From Henckelia pumila (taxonomy: Eukaryota; Streptophyta; Magnoliopsida; Lamiales; Gesneriaceae), in assembly GCF_033568475.1 (NCBI RefSeq), contig NW_027331831.1, positions 9,796,001-9,860,000 on the forward strand: 64,000 nucleotides of DNA. The letters run 5' to 3'. The translations under genes were made by a program, and so were the position numbers. Positions 14,451 through 25,658 of the stretch are shown here, in pieces; positions within the stretch are counted from its first letter, which is position 1; the number at the start of each line of letters is the position of its first letter. Below the pieces are notes generated by a model that was given only the letters and a program-made list of their open reading frames with translations, was not told where the DNA came from and did no database searches.

Positions 14451-17400
14451 TCTATGAAATTGGACTTTATGTTATGTGCGTGTAAATATAGCGTATTTTT
14501 ATGCTTCATATCTAATCAAATTTAGCAAAATAGTCTTTCCTCCCTACTGATAAAATTTTTGTCTCCGATATGTGATAAATTGTAATTTTTTATTTTCATT
14601 TTTTGTAGTTCAAAGATAATAAATTTTGTTACAATTATATCTCAAAATCAAGATATCATCCCAAATTTAAGGCATCAAGATAAATTACAGGTTACGGTGG
14701 AAATTCTCTCAACTTAGATTCTAATTTCTATGTTAAAAATTGTGAGAAAGAGTAACTTGGGCCTAGCCCAGTTGTATTCTTCTACAAAAGGAATTGTTTG
14801 TATTTGACAAAGCAAGAAAAAAAAAAGATCCATATATCATAGAATTTGTACCCTTTTATTCGGAATGGTTGAAAACTGGACGATGCACAAGTAATACATT
14901 CGAAATATTAGTTTATTTTTATTTTTAAAAAAAAAGAATTTATTTTTGGGTATTTATAAGGGTTATTTCTTATAATCTAACATAATTAATTAAAGAAAAT
15001 TTATTTGAACGCGTAATTTTGTTGCGTAGAATTGTAAATAATATCATTCAAATATTTTAAAAGGGGTTGCAACTATTCAATTGCCCTTCCAACAATTGTA
15101 ATTCTTGCTCCGTAATAATTTTCATCCCAATAATATATCAACTTGCGCGTTGTGAAATTGGAACACTTTATCTTAGTAGTTCTAGTATCGATTGTTGGAT
15201 CAAATGGTTGTTAGTTCATTAAAAGCCCGTACAAATTGATATTATAAGTCCAAAATCATTTGATGTAATGAACATACAACTTAATCCAATTTATATATAA
15301 TAGTGCAAAAATGGGAACCAACTATATAAAATATTGAAAGAATTAGAGCTCAATGGATAGAGGTCACGTAGCGCTCAAAAATTAGGTCATGAAGTAAAAG
15401 TAAGCTAGTTTTTTAATGGCTTTTTTTGCAAGAATAATTGAATTGGCCATAGGTGGGGGGAAAAGTAGGTGCTGCTCTGAACAAAGGAAGCAATGGAAGA
15501 GACTGTACAGTGAATAAAATAATTGAGGTTAGGTCAAAAATTATTTCGCAACTTTTGAGGCTCGAAGTTTTGTATTTCATTATTAAAATAAAAATAATAA
15601 AAAATAAAGTTTACACATTTTTTTTCTCAATTTTATAATTGGTTTCATTGTCTACGGTGTCGAAATGGTGGTTTGTATCTGTTCAGGGTTGACATGTCTC
15701 AACTCATCAAATTACACATAAATCTAGACTCATCAGATTATTTAAAATAAGTAAGTTGATTTTTTTTTTCCAAGGTTAACCGAAAAGATGGGTGAGCTCA
15801 TCCTAGCTAATAGAACAATACGACTTATAATAATTTAGTTTAAATGATGATCACATGCTCAACTTTCAAGTGCATTCATACAATGGTTTGCTACAAGCAA
15901 CCATCGACCTCATGTTGAGTCACAAATTGAACATTGTTCTTGTGACAATTTGCCTACTCTTATTCTTATTGTTTGGGGAAAAAAAAAAGGCTAAATTAGA
16001 TAGATTTGATAAAACTTCGTCGATCGAATGACTAATCAAAATTTGAAAATAATAACTATCATTATTGGGAGAATGATTTAAACATAGTTCTTGTATTTAT
16101 GTAAATCATTTAAAAGATTCAACGTATAACACGTACTTTGATATTTATTGATTCAATTGAGGTAAAACGACGGCGGCGCAACTCTGTAACTAATATCAAA
16201 GTCAACGTACCTATTCGATCAATCACGGGTTATAAGTTCGTGCAATTATTAAGACCGGCATTGTTATATCAAGAATGCATCATGTACATTCAAGAGTCTA
16301 ATCTACATTTAATATCGAAGCCTCACATTTGGATGATTCTATCTTCTTGCTTCAATTCCCACCAACTCGTTTGCTCAATTGGCCCACTTTGTTGATTAAA
16401 AATCATAATGTACGGTATGGGTATTGTGTCCAAAGGTATCGGACTCCCATTTTGTGACCCTCTTGGGAACTAATCACATTACAACTTGATGTTTTACCTA
16501 ATTAAAACCATTAATTATTCCTCGTGTACCCGTTTGCATCTTTTAGAAACTTCGATTTTTCCGATCTTCACATGTTATATCTTCATGTATCGTTTAGCTC
16601 ATGAGATGAGAACTTAATATATCATCATTCTCAACATGCGGTATACTGTAATAATTGAATGGCTGACCACAAAAAATATACACAAATATCCTTATGAGTT
16701 ATGAGAAGCAATAGTGGAGTCAGGATTTTTAGTTTACCCACACTAAAATTTTAAGATCTAAAATTCTTTAATATTTTGAATTGAGCTACCCAAACTATTA
16801 CTAAATTAATCCAAAATTATTCAAAATTTATATATACAAAATTTTAAAAAATTTCGGGCAACCCGGGTGACCATCAACATGGCTCCGCCACTGATGAGAA
16901 GGTCTAACAATTTAATTTTGTGAACATGTTTATTAGTCGATCCGAATAATGAAAAGTATTATTTTTTTTTATGGTAAAAATATCATTTTTCATTATAATT
17001 TGGGCCAGGTTGACCCATGTTTCACATGACACTTGCAGTATATTTCAACCTAGCATATGAGTAATACTCCAATGATAGATCTAATGTCCCATGATTTGTC
17101 ACGTCAATAATATATAATTAATTACGTCTATGTGTAAAAATACGAACCGTTGAATGCATGATTTGGGTATTACTCATATGCTAGGATCTCATCTACCTGA
17201 AACTTGCTTATTGCTAGAAATATTATTTTCAAATAAAATCAGTGGATTTACGAAATTTAAATTAAATAATTTTTTTTAAATAATAATGTACGTTTCCCTC
17301 TAGACAAATAATTATCAATTATTAAATTATGATTTAGCCTATTATATTCAACTTTTTTACATATATATTTAACAATTTTACATAGAAAACTCGATCATTG

Positions 17401-17807
17401 TCCAATAATTAACACAGATTCATCAATCATCCCATTCCTATTGATCATTGACTCCTATTTTGAGTAGCATTTCCAAATAAACCATTGCATTAAAAGTAGG
17501 CTTTCCAAAAGTCTATAGATGCATTTATGAAATGTCGCTACATTGTACGGCTCATATCAAATGCATTGCATCACAATAATTTTTTTTTTAAAAAAATTAA
17601 ATATCATTTAATTTGATATTTGAGATGTTTAAAATTTGCATGAATTGTAAATATTTGAAAATTGACAAAATGATATTTTGAAAGGCTTTTGAAATCCATG
17701 CCTAAGTTGCAAACGTCGAGATGAAGATAGACAACTAAATTAAAACAGACCAAACTTTGAATTCTCGAAATTGAAACACACCACAGTTTTTATTGAAAAT
17801 TATTGAA
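14451..17807. other. Spacer downstream of KUP7-like gene
   Basis: Contains the transporter's 3' UTR and then AT-rich non-coding DNA. One MITE is annotated at 17049-17185. Short open frames at 15453-15638 and 16138-16395 have no recognisable family, splice context or codon bias, so I do not call them genes. Confidence 0.6.
17049..17185. mobile_element. MITE with perfect 19-bp terminal inverted repeats
   Basis: CCTAGCATATGAGTAATAC begins at 17049 and its exact complement ends at 17185, giving a 137-bp element. Diverged relatives lie at about 45019 and 58466. All three are preceded by TTCAA, suggesting that the real end or target preference includes those bases. Confidence 0.8.
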
Positions 17808-18534
17808 TGAATAAGTGAGATTGAAAACCTTGTACCAAAAAAAGTTTGTAAGAAATGAGAAATGAGCTTGAAAGCTTGTCTCAAAAGTTTGAATTGCTTG
17901 TTTCAAAAATTTAAATTGTGGTAAATAATTTGGAGGGAAACAATATCCCACATTGGAAGATTTCCAATGTATTGTTCACATTATATAGTCCAACTTTGGA
18001 TTATGAGATTGGGCCTTTAGGGCACCGATGTTTTGTAAAGGGGCAAGACGCTAATTGATGCAATTAACACACGCGCGCGGCCGGCCGACGAGGCGAGGTC
18101 TTCTAATCCGATTATCTTTTTTGGATAAAATTTGGTTCAAGAATAATATTTTATTATTTTTGTGAGTGCGATCGATCGGTTAAAAACAACCGACCGAGCG
18201 CGGCCCTCCTCTGCCGAGACAGAATGTTTCATAAAAGTTGGGTGCTCGGTCCGGTAAATTTAACCAACCGAGCGCACCATATTTTGAGCGAGACAGTAGG
18301 TATGTCAGAAGAGGGGCGCTCGATCGATCAAAAATAACCGACCGAGCGCGCCTTCTACAGTCTGAAAAGCTGCGTCTCTTTCTTGGATTTTTCTGTCATG
18401 AGTTGCATCCTTACGCCTTAAAACGTGTTGTTTCGTGTATAAGCCTATATATACAATAATTATAACACAAAAAAAAAGATATACAGAAACATCTGATAAC
18501 GTATACATCAGATTTCTGATTTCTGAAATATCTC
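17808..18534 (+). mobile_element. Probable solo LTR, left part (interrupted)
   Basis: This segment and 27527-27849 read as one LTR-like unit of about 1,050 bp when the inserted copia element and one copy of its ATCTC target duplication are removed. Candidate ends are TG at 17808 and CA at 27849, flanked by the same six bases ATTGAA (17802-17807 and 27850-27855). Inside are a TATA-like TATATATA at about 18446 and the 73-bp palindrome array. No primer-binding site or pol sequence adjoins either end, so it is solo or truncated. An alternative left end is TGTGG at 17917, matching the terminal CCACA but without a target duplication. Confidence 0.6.
18168..18352. repeat. Three palindromic repeats at exactly 73-bp spacing
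   Basis: Imperfect palindromes start at 18168, 18241 and 18314, each 73 bases apart. Each has the plan GCGCTCGGTCGGTT, then an A/T loop of about 5-7 bases, then AACCGACCGAGCGC, with a few substitutions. Spacers share a GAGACAG motif. The block is strikingly GC-rich compared with its surroundings and lies upstream of the LTR's TATA-like site, in the position of a U3 enhancer. Confidence 0.85.
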
Positions 18535-20397
18535 TGTTGGAAAACTGCGGCGTTCAGATCAATCAGAATTGATACCCAGTGCAGCGGAAGTTTAAAAATT
18601 TTTGTATGGAACGATTCCATAGTGTGGGTATCAAAACTTACGATTAAATTATGTGTGTGTAAAAATTAAATAACCATTATTAAATTTTTACCTTTAATCT
18701 CGTATCGAGATTTTGGACACCAACAGATTTCTCTGCTCTTCTTGTATCTCCCTGGAACTGATGATCGAACGTTTCTTCAATCAGGTCCACGAATAGAGGT
18801 TTAATCCCTCTGATAGATTGCACTAGAAAATCTATCAGAAGTTTTTTACGAAGAGAATAACGAATTTGATTCGCTATTCCAGACTGCAATTCAAAATCAC
18901 AGACCGGAATTTCTCAGGCAGAGAAGGGAGGGGGCGACGGCTACAGAGAGAGTGGAGGCTAGGGTTTTTCGAAAATCCTCACTCAATTGTGACCTGTTGT
19001 GTTTAATTTCTGTACTGCAATAACTTATTTATAATGCAGGCCACTAACAGCTTAGGGCCCATTAGTCATAAGTTCTGGCCCGACAAGCAAAGCCCGCATA
19101 TTCAGAAATTAATATAAAATTCATCGTGACTCCGATTGATAAACCGATTTCACCAATGTGCACAGAAACCATTTCTGCACCTTTTAAAGTCAAGATAAAT
19201 TTTTCTGAATCCGTATTCAGTGGTTTCCAAAAATGTCCATCCCTATGTCATTTTAGGAAATCTTACTCCCTTACTCTTAATTAAGAAGTCCAACTTCTTT
19301 GTTCATTAAATTTAACTCTTTAAATTTAACTATCTCAACGGGAATTAAAAATCCATTACTCTGTGTGACCCTCAATGGTTCAGGGATACAGCTAGCCGTG
19401 GGCTCACAACTCCTTGTGACTCGGAACAACAATTTCTGACTTGCCCATCGAATCATGGTAGAGCGCCTAGCAACATCGCCCCATGATTCCCTAGGTATCA
19501 CTGATAGTGCCTACAAGAACCAGTAGATTTTGGTTAGCGTACAGTACGGTCCCTTCACACATATATCCCGATCGAATCAACAACCATTGGTATATCGAGA
19601 GTCGCTCGAGATTCGATAACTATGCAATACATCTTGAAGATCAAATTAGTGACATCGCATGTGCTACTAAGAAACCATTTCTTAAATCACATCAAGTACT
19701 CTGGCCAGAGATTCGTCACACTAATATCTCCTCAGATCGCATAGGATATCCACACTCGCAAGTATGTGGTGAATCCTTGACAACAATGCATCGACTCCTA
19801 TATGTGTTGTAACTGTACCCAATCCCGACACCTGATGACCCCAATAGAGTCGGTAAACGAGTCAAAGCACAGTACTAGCATATAGAGTCTCAATGATGTT
19901 TCAAGTAGTAAGGACTAATGGTGTACAACCAAAACCGCGAACTTTATCCACTCGATAAGTGATAACCACTTGGAAAGTCCGGATAGGGTAGTTCGATCAT
20001 TCATCATATGAATATCCATTTGCATGCTTCGAACATCTCCATGTTCCCTACCAATGAAACGTGGTACTCTGCATCGCAAATGCTAGTCTCAAACTCGAGC
20101 GATCCTTATCCTTATTATCGGACGGCTCAATCGACTAGGAACGGTTTAGAATATACAGTGACTATAAGATGTGTTTCATGATAGACATCTCCATGTTCTA
20201 CCACATCTTACATACACTATAGTATATTCAAGGTCTTTATCAAAACAACAATAGTATATCACAATATAACAATATGAAGAAAGATAAAGTCATTGCCTTT
20301 AATAAAAGTGTAAATTATATTAAACAAAAGATTGTTTATACAAAGAGTCATCAAAGCCCATAGCCACAAGTTGGCTCACTGGGCACCCACTCTTTCA
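18535..20397 (-). repeat. 3' LTR of copia element 1
   Basis: 1,863 bp; in sense orientation it begins TGAAAGAGTGGG and ends TTTTCCAACA. A TATA-like ATTATAAATAAG (sense strand) sits at about 19025-19037. It is nearly identical to the right-hand copy. Confidence 0.95.
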
Positions 20398-20412
20398 ATC
20401 TCCCACTTGCCC
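20398..20412 (-). other. Polypurine tract of copia element 1
   Basis: In sense orientation GGGCAAGTGGGAGAT directly precedes the 3' LTR, as expected for the plus-strand primer. The pol stop codon (20412-20414) abuts it. Confidence 0.75.
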
Positions 20413-23400
20413 TATAGCCAACTAGTCATACTACGTAGACCCATTGCTTCGCGATGTTTGTCAAATAATGGTCCTGGCAAGGGCTTAGTAAGTGGATCAG
20501 CGATATTGTCTGCAGAGGCCACTCGTTCGACAGTGATGTCTCCTCTTTCCACAATCTCCCGGATGATGTGGTATTTCCTCAGTACGTGTTTGGATCTTTG
20601 ATGAGACCTTGGTTCCTTTGCTTGAGCAACGGCACCCGTGTTGTCACAGTACACCGGGACTGGACCAACAACTTCAGGAATGACGCCCAACTCTTGGACG
20701 AAATTTCTCATCCAAACGGCCTCTTTAGCAGCAGCTGATGCTGCAATGTATTCAGCCTCAGTGGTGGAATCCGCTGTGGTGTCTTGCTTGGAACTCTTCC
20801 AAGAGACAGCACCGCCATTGAGCATGAACACAAATCCAGAGGTTGACTTCGAGTCATCCACGTCACTTTGGAAGCTAGAGTCGGTATAGCCTTCCAATTT
20901 CAGTTCTCTTCCTCCATATACCATGAACATATTCTTAGTCCTTCGTAAGTACTTAAGAATATCCTTCACGGCTTTCCAATGCATTTGACCGGGATTAGCT
21001 TGATATCTGCTCGTGACACTCAGAGCAAATGCTACATCCGGTCTGGTAGATATCATCCCATACATGATACTACCTATAGCTGATGCATATGGTACATGTG
21101 TCATATTCTCTATCTCTTCATCAGTCTTGGGACACATAGACTTGGATAGAGAAACTCCATGACACATGGGTAGATGTCCTCTCTTGGACCCATCCATTGA
21201 AAACCGTTTCAATATGGTGTCGATGTAGGTTGATTGAGTGAGTCCTATTATTCTCTTAGATCTATCTCTATAGATCTGTATCCCAAGAATATAGGATGCC
21301 TCACCCAAATCCTTCATCGAAAATCTACCTGATAACCATATCTTTGTTGACTGCAACATCCCTACATCATTCCCAATGAGTAGGATGTCATCAATATAAA
21401 GTACTAAGAATGTCACAGCATCCTTAACTACTTTCTTGTACACGCATGGTTCCTCCGGGTTCTTGATGAAACCAAAATCTTTTATTGTTTCATCAAATTT
21501 CTGGTTCCAACTTCTTGATGCTTGTTTTAGACCATAAATTGATCTCTGAAGCTTGCATACCTTATGCTCGCTTCCCATGGATGTGAACCCCTCAGGCTGC
21601 TTCATATAGATTTCTTCCTTAATGTCTCCATTAAAAAAAGCAGTCTTCACATCCATTTGCCATATCTCATAGTCATACCATGCAGCTATGGCAATAAGGA
21701 TTCTTATGGACTTGAACATTGCAACTGGTGAAAAGGTTTCATCATAGTCAACTCCTTGTCTTTGAGTATAACCTTTCGCCACCAATCGCGCCTTGTAGGT
21801 CAATACCTTACCATCAGGCCCAATCTTTCTCTTGTAGATCCATTTACACCCTATTGGAACAATTCCATCGGGAGGATCTACTAAAGACCAAACTTGATTT
21901 GTATGCATCGAATCAATTTCCGACTGCATAGCTTCAAGCCATAAATTTGAATCCGCATCAGAAATTGCTTCCTTGAAGTTCCTTGGATCACATCCAACAT
22001 CGGGTTCATCTTGATCCCCTTCAAGAAGAAGACCATATCGAATAGGAGGTCTAGAAGCCCTCTCGGATCTTCTAGGTATAGGCGTGTCCAGCAATGGTTC
22101 CTGAGGTGTAGGATCGTTATTTTGTATTTCGGGTTCTTCTCGAATTTCTTCGAGTTCCATCATCTCGCCTTTCTTATCCAATAAGAACTCATTCTCCAAG
22201 AAGGTGGCATTCCTTGAAACAAACACCTTTGTTTCAGCAGGATAATAGAAATAATATCCGATTGAATTCTTCGGATACCCTACAAAATAACATAAGCTGG
22301 ATCGACTATCCAACTTATCTTCCACTGTCTGCTTCACGTAAGCAGGACATCCCCAAATCCTCAAGTACGAATACTTAGGAGCTTTGCCATTCCATAACTC
22401 GTATGGTGTTTTGTCCACTGCTTTAGTGTGGACGTTGTTCAACAACAATACCGCCGTTTCAAGCGCATAGCCCCAAAACGAAGGTGGAAGTTCAGTGAAG
22501 CTCATCATAGATCGAACCATGTCCAACAAAGTTCGATTACGACGCTCCGATACACCATTAAGCTGTGGTGTCATAGGTGGAGTCCACTGAGAGAGAATCC
22601 CATTCTCTTTTAGATAGTCCAAAAACTCGGTACTCAAGTATTCTCCACCTCGATCCGATCGAAGTGCTTTAATACTTTTACCTTGCTTGTTCTCTACTTC
22701 AGCCTTGAACTCTTTGAACCTTTCAAATGCTTCAGACTTATATTTCATTAAATATAAATACCCATACCTAGAATAATCATCAGTAAAGGTAATGAAGTAG
22801 GTGTGTCCATGTTGAGTCCCAACTCTAAATGGACCACAAACATCTGTATGGATCAAATCCAACAGATTTTGACTACGCTCAGGTTTCCCTTTAAAAGGAG
22901 ATTTAGTCATTTTTCCTTTCAGGCAGGATTCACAAGTAGGTAGAGAGTTAATATCAGACATATCAAACATGCCCTCTCCCACTAGCTTGTTCATCCTCAT
23001 TGAGGAAATATGACCTAGCCTAGCGTGCCAAAGGTTTGCCGGGTTTTGACTATCGATTTTCCTTTTGTTTGTTGTTGCCGGTTTATCAACATAATTTATT
23101 GGAACGTCTTTTAGTTTTAAGTTGTATAGATCGTTTTCAAGTTGTTCATTTCCAATCAAACATTCATTCTTGTAAATATTGCAAATCTCATTCACAAAAT
23201 TGCAAGAATAACCATCTCTATCAAGCATAGAAACAGAAATAATGTTTTTAATTAAATCCGGAACAAATAAAACATCTCTTAAAAGTAACTTAAAACCGTT
23301 CTGCAAAATTAAACAAACGTCTCCTACGGCTTTAGCTTCAACTCTGGAACCATTCCCGAGCCTCAGCTGGGTCTCACCCATTCTAAGCCTGCGACTTCTT

Positions 23401-23612
23401 GTCATCACCTGCAAATCATTGCAAATGTGAGATCCACATCCGGTATCCAATACCCAAGAAGTAGTATTAAGTGAAACGTTTATTTCAATATAGAACATAC
23501 CCTTTGCAGTTCGTAACTGCTCTAGATATTCCTTGCAGTTACGCTTCCAATGACCGGGCTTCTTGCAGTGATGGCAAACTTGTTTAGACTTGTCCAATTT
23601 TGCATGTAACAT
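20412..23612 (-). CDS. Copia element 1 pol polyprotein (zinc knuckle, PR, IN, RT, RNase H)
   Basis: Uninterrupted 1,066-residue ORF from the ATG at 23612. It opens with a gag-type zinc knuckle CX2CX4HX4C (residues 13-26), then an aspartic protease with DTGCGSH (D56). Next comes integrase with an HHCC finger around HARLGH...CESC and a D,D-35-E core including SDRGGEY and NGVSERRNRT. Reverse transcriptase carries QMDVKTAFFNG and the active site YIDD rather than the commoner YVDD. RNase H includes GYTDSSF and STTEAEY. No stop or frameshift is seen, so the enzymes may be functional, but a full gag is missing, so particles could not form from this copy alone. Confidence 0.93.
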   Translation of the reverse strand: MLHAKLDKSKQVCHHCKKPGHWKRNCKEYLEQLRTAKGMFYIEINVSLNTTSWVLDTGCGSHICNDLQVMTRSRRLRMGETQLRLGNGSRVEAKAVGDVCLILQNGFKLLLRDVLFVPDLIKNIISVSMLDRDGYSCNFVNEICNIYKNECLIGNEQLENDLYNLKLKDVPINYVDKPATTNKRKIDSQNPANLWHARLGHISSMRMNKLVGEGMFDMSDINSLPTCESCLKGKMTKSPFKGKPERSQNLLDLIHTDVCGPFRVGTQHGHTYFITFTDDYSRYGYLYLMKYKSEAFERFKEFKAEVENKQGKSIKALRSDRGGEYLSTEFLDYLKENGILSQWTPPMTPQLNGVSERRNRTLLDMVRSMMSFTELPPSFWGYALETAVLLLNNVHTKAVDKTPYELWNGKAPKYSYLRIWGCPAYVKQTVEDKLDSRSSLCYFVGYPKNSIGYYFYYPAETKVFVSRNATFLENEFLLDKKGEMMELEEIREEPEIQNNDPTPQEPLLDTPIPRRSERASRPPIRYGLLLEGDQDEPDVGCDPRNFKEAISDADSNLWLEAMQSEIDSMHTNQVWSLVDPPDGIVPIGCKWIYKRKIGPDGKVLTYKARLVAKGYTQRQGVDYDETFSPVAMFKSIRILIAIAAWYDYEIWQMDVKTAFFNGDIKEEIYMKQPEGFTSMGSEHKVCKLQRSIYGLKQASRSWNQKFDETIKDFGFIKNPEEPCVYKKVVKDAVTFLVLYIDDILLIGNDVGMLQSTKIWLSGRFSMKDLGEASYILGIQIYRDRSKRIIGLTQSTYIDTILKRFSMDGSKRGHLPMCHGVSLSKSMCPKTDEEIENMTHVPYASAIGSIMYGMISTRPDVAFALSVTSRYQANPGQMHWKAVKDILKYLRRTKNMFMVYGGRELKLEGYTDSSFQSDVDDSKSTSGFVFMLNGGAVSWKSSKQDTTADSTTEAEYIAASAAAKEAVWMRNFVQELGVIPEVVGPVPVYCDNTGAVAQAKEPRSHQRSKHVLRKYHIIREIVERGDITVERVASADNIADPLTKPLPGPLFDKHREAMGLRSMTSWL

Positions 23613-23737
23613 TTGGCCTTGAGATCATGGTCCAACCATTTCTCTAGTTCGGCCAACCTTTCGGCAGTTACATTAGCCGGGGCTGTTTTTCGGAGAAGCC
23701 TTTTCTAACACTTAGAAAATCTTTTCCGAACTTAGGA
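23613..23737 (-). pseudogene. Relic of copia gag N-terminal region
   Basis: Reading leftwards, this stretch encodes fragments typical of a copia gag/UBN2-type protein: FGKDFLSVRKGFSE, then in another frame AELEKWLDHDLKAKCYM. The two pieces are separated by a one-base shift in a run of A. The second runs out of frame into the zinc-knuckle ORF at 23612. Most of gag between this helix and the zinc knuckle has been deleted. The family call rests on remembered copia gag sequences. Confidence 0.6.
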
Positions 23738-24252
23738 CAATCTTAACTTATGGAATCATTCTGTATTGTTTGCGCCAATGAGTTTGTTTTGCTGGAGAAT
23801 AGAAACATGTGGATTACTGAGATGAAACAGACAATTATCGATGATTGTTTAATTAATTTACTAAGACATAAAATAGGCGAAATTTATTTTATGAATCTCA
23901 CTCCCACTATTTTAACGATTTCACTACCCTCTAGTGAAAACGGGAAACTGTTTTCCTTAGTGAGAACATGGAGTCCAATTGACAAACTTATGGTCCCGAA
24001 TAATATCAGCCAACCATAATTTTCAAAAGGTAGAGCCCAATTGCTTCCAAAGCAACCTCCATATTTTTACCTCATGTCCAATAAGGGCCCAATAATATGA
24101 CGCCGATTATTGTGACATGTCAAGATGACCCATCAATATTAAGTTGTGATGGACGGTCGCCATGTGGATCCCCAATAATATGAGCCGATCCCATGGGAGT
24201 TCCACCCAACTTACAACATGTGTCGATCCAATGTACAGCTTTCCAACGAACG

Positions 24253-24278
24253 CCCCCCCCCCCCCCCCCCCCCCCCCC
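24253..24278 (+). repeat. Homopolymer run of 26 C (G on the element's sense strand)
   Basis: Twenty-six consecutive C residues, flanked by copies of the CAATAATATGAGCCG-like motif. The length may be affected by sequencing error. On the retroelement RNA it would be a G tract able to form quadruplexes. Confidence 0.9.
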
Positions 24279-25340
24279 AATAATGTGAGCCGGACCGTAT
24301 CCGCGGGTAGCATCTCATACATTGATCGTTGATGGAAGGTAGGAACATTTAAACAAATTTAAATTTCCTTTATTTATCTTGATATCAATTTTAAATCATA
24401 TTTAAAATGAGGGATTTTTAATTATGAAAATTTGTCTCATCATTTTTCAATTATTGCATGTTTGCCGGATTCACACAATTATGTCTAAAACATGCATACA
24501 ATCATAATATCATATATTATATAGGATGATCGATTCCATTTCTAATTGACCCGTGGTTGCCAATCACGGGTCTTAGTCCAATCCTAGGTAATATGCAGTA
24601 TGCAATGCAATCCTATTACATTAGCTTCCAATTTACATTTCTTCGTCTTTATTGTCTGCTGGGCCCACCTCCATCTTCAAATCTTGATCTCCCACTAAAT
24701 CTAATGTGTTTACAATAAATAACAATGACAAGTAGGGGATACATTTTTAGGGGTGGGAACGGGCCATAAACCAAGCCCACTTTTATTACATATGACATTC
24801 ATATTGGGCCATAAACCAGGTCCATTAATAAAACCAACAACAATAAAACAAATGTAAATTCCTAACATACACCTACAAAATTGGTCATGGCAATCGATCA
24901 TCCTTATCCAATAACATTTAATTCAAAATTAATTTATTGGATAACATGCATATGACAATTTACATATAAAAGGATAAAATCATATTTTATATATAAAATC
25001 TTATTTTACATACAAAATCATATTTTACCTTTTTATCAAATAAAATCATATATTATCTATAGAATCCAATTTTATAGATAAAATCATATTTTATTCAATA
25101 TATCATAAGATCATATCTTATCATCAATTGTACCAAAAATAATTGATTTCAAAATTCAATTTAAGGATAAAATATTAAAATTTTCCAAAAATTCAAATTT
25201 ATCCAAAATTCAATTTTAAAATTTTTGGACTCGAACAATTCGATCCGATGCCTCGTGGACCAATCAAAAACAATTTTCGATCGGACCAAAAATAGAATTT
25301 TAACATATTAAAATTAATTTAAAAAATAAAAAATAATTTT

Positions 25341-25531
25341 TCCCGCGGGCCGCCCGGGACATTCCCGGGTTGCCCGCGCCCCAGCGGGCCAGGCTAGGCA
25401 GCCCGGCTGCCCCTAGGGCAGCGATCACATCGCTGCCCATGGGCAGCGCCGAGCGCTGCCCTGGGCAGCGCCGTGCGCCGCCCTGTGCGGCGCCCAGCGC
25501 TGCACAGGGCAGCGATCCAATCGCTGCCCGG
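25341..25531 (-). repeat. GC-rich multi-hairpin block in the retroelement leader
   Basis: An island of very high GC inside AT-rich DNA. It contains nested inverted repeats of GGGCAGCG/CGCTGCCC: a 10-bp stem with 3-base loop at 25416-25438, another stem at 25441-25461, a CCGCCC/GGGCGG-type arm pair in between, and a second 10-bp stem with 3-base loop at 25507-25529. It starts about 115 bases downstream of the primer site on the RNA. Confidence 0.85.
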
Positions 25532-25645
25532 ATTTTTGCCCGGAAAAATTTATTTTAATTTTAAAATATTTATTTTGTTTCAAAAACCGAGACTCAAAAA
25601 TTTTTGTACAATCGATTAATTTAATCGTTTGATCTGAGCAACCTG

Positions 25646-25657
25646 GCTCTGATACCA
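25646..25657 (-). other. tRNA-iMet primer-binding site, copia element 1
   Basis: Sense sequence TGGTATCAGAGC, complementary to the 3' end of plant initiator tRNA-Met, one base inside the 5' LTR. It fixes element orientation. Confidence 0.95.
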
Positions 25658-25658
25658 C

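Larger units (their letters stand above)
23738..25645 (-). other. Non-coding leader of copia element 1
   Basis: About 1.9 kb between the primer site and the gag relic, without any long sense ORF. From the right it holds a GC-rich hairpin block (25341-25531), an AT-rich stretch with repeated AAAATCATATTTTAT-like units (about 24960-25110), and three copies of a CAATAATATGAGCCG motif around a 26-base C run (24040-24320). Confidence 0.7.

Noticed and set aside
18168..18352. CRISPR-like regular spacing of repeats
   Set aside because: Only three imperfect palindromes in a plant LTR; regular spacing comes from a tandem 73-bp unit, not from repeats with unique spacers.
23750..24019. 89-codon plus-strand open frame
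   Set aside because: Antisense to the leader of the copia element and without any recognisable domain.
25646..25657. tRNA-like match (and the same at 41441-41452)
   Set aside because: These are 12-base primer-binding sites complementary to tRNA-iMet, not tRNA genes; no tRNA or rRNA gene was recognised in the window.
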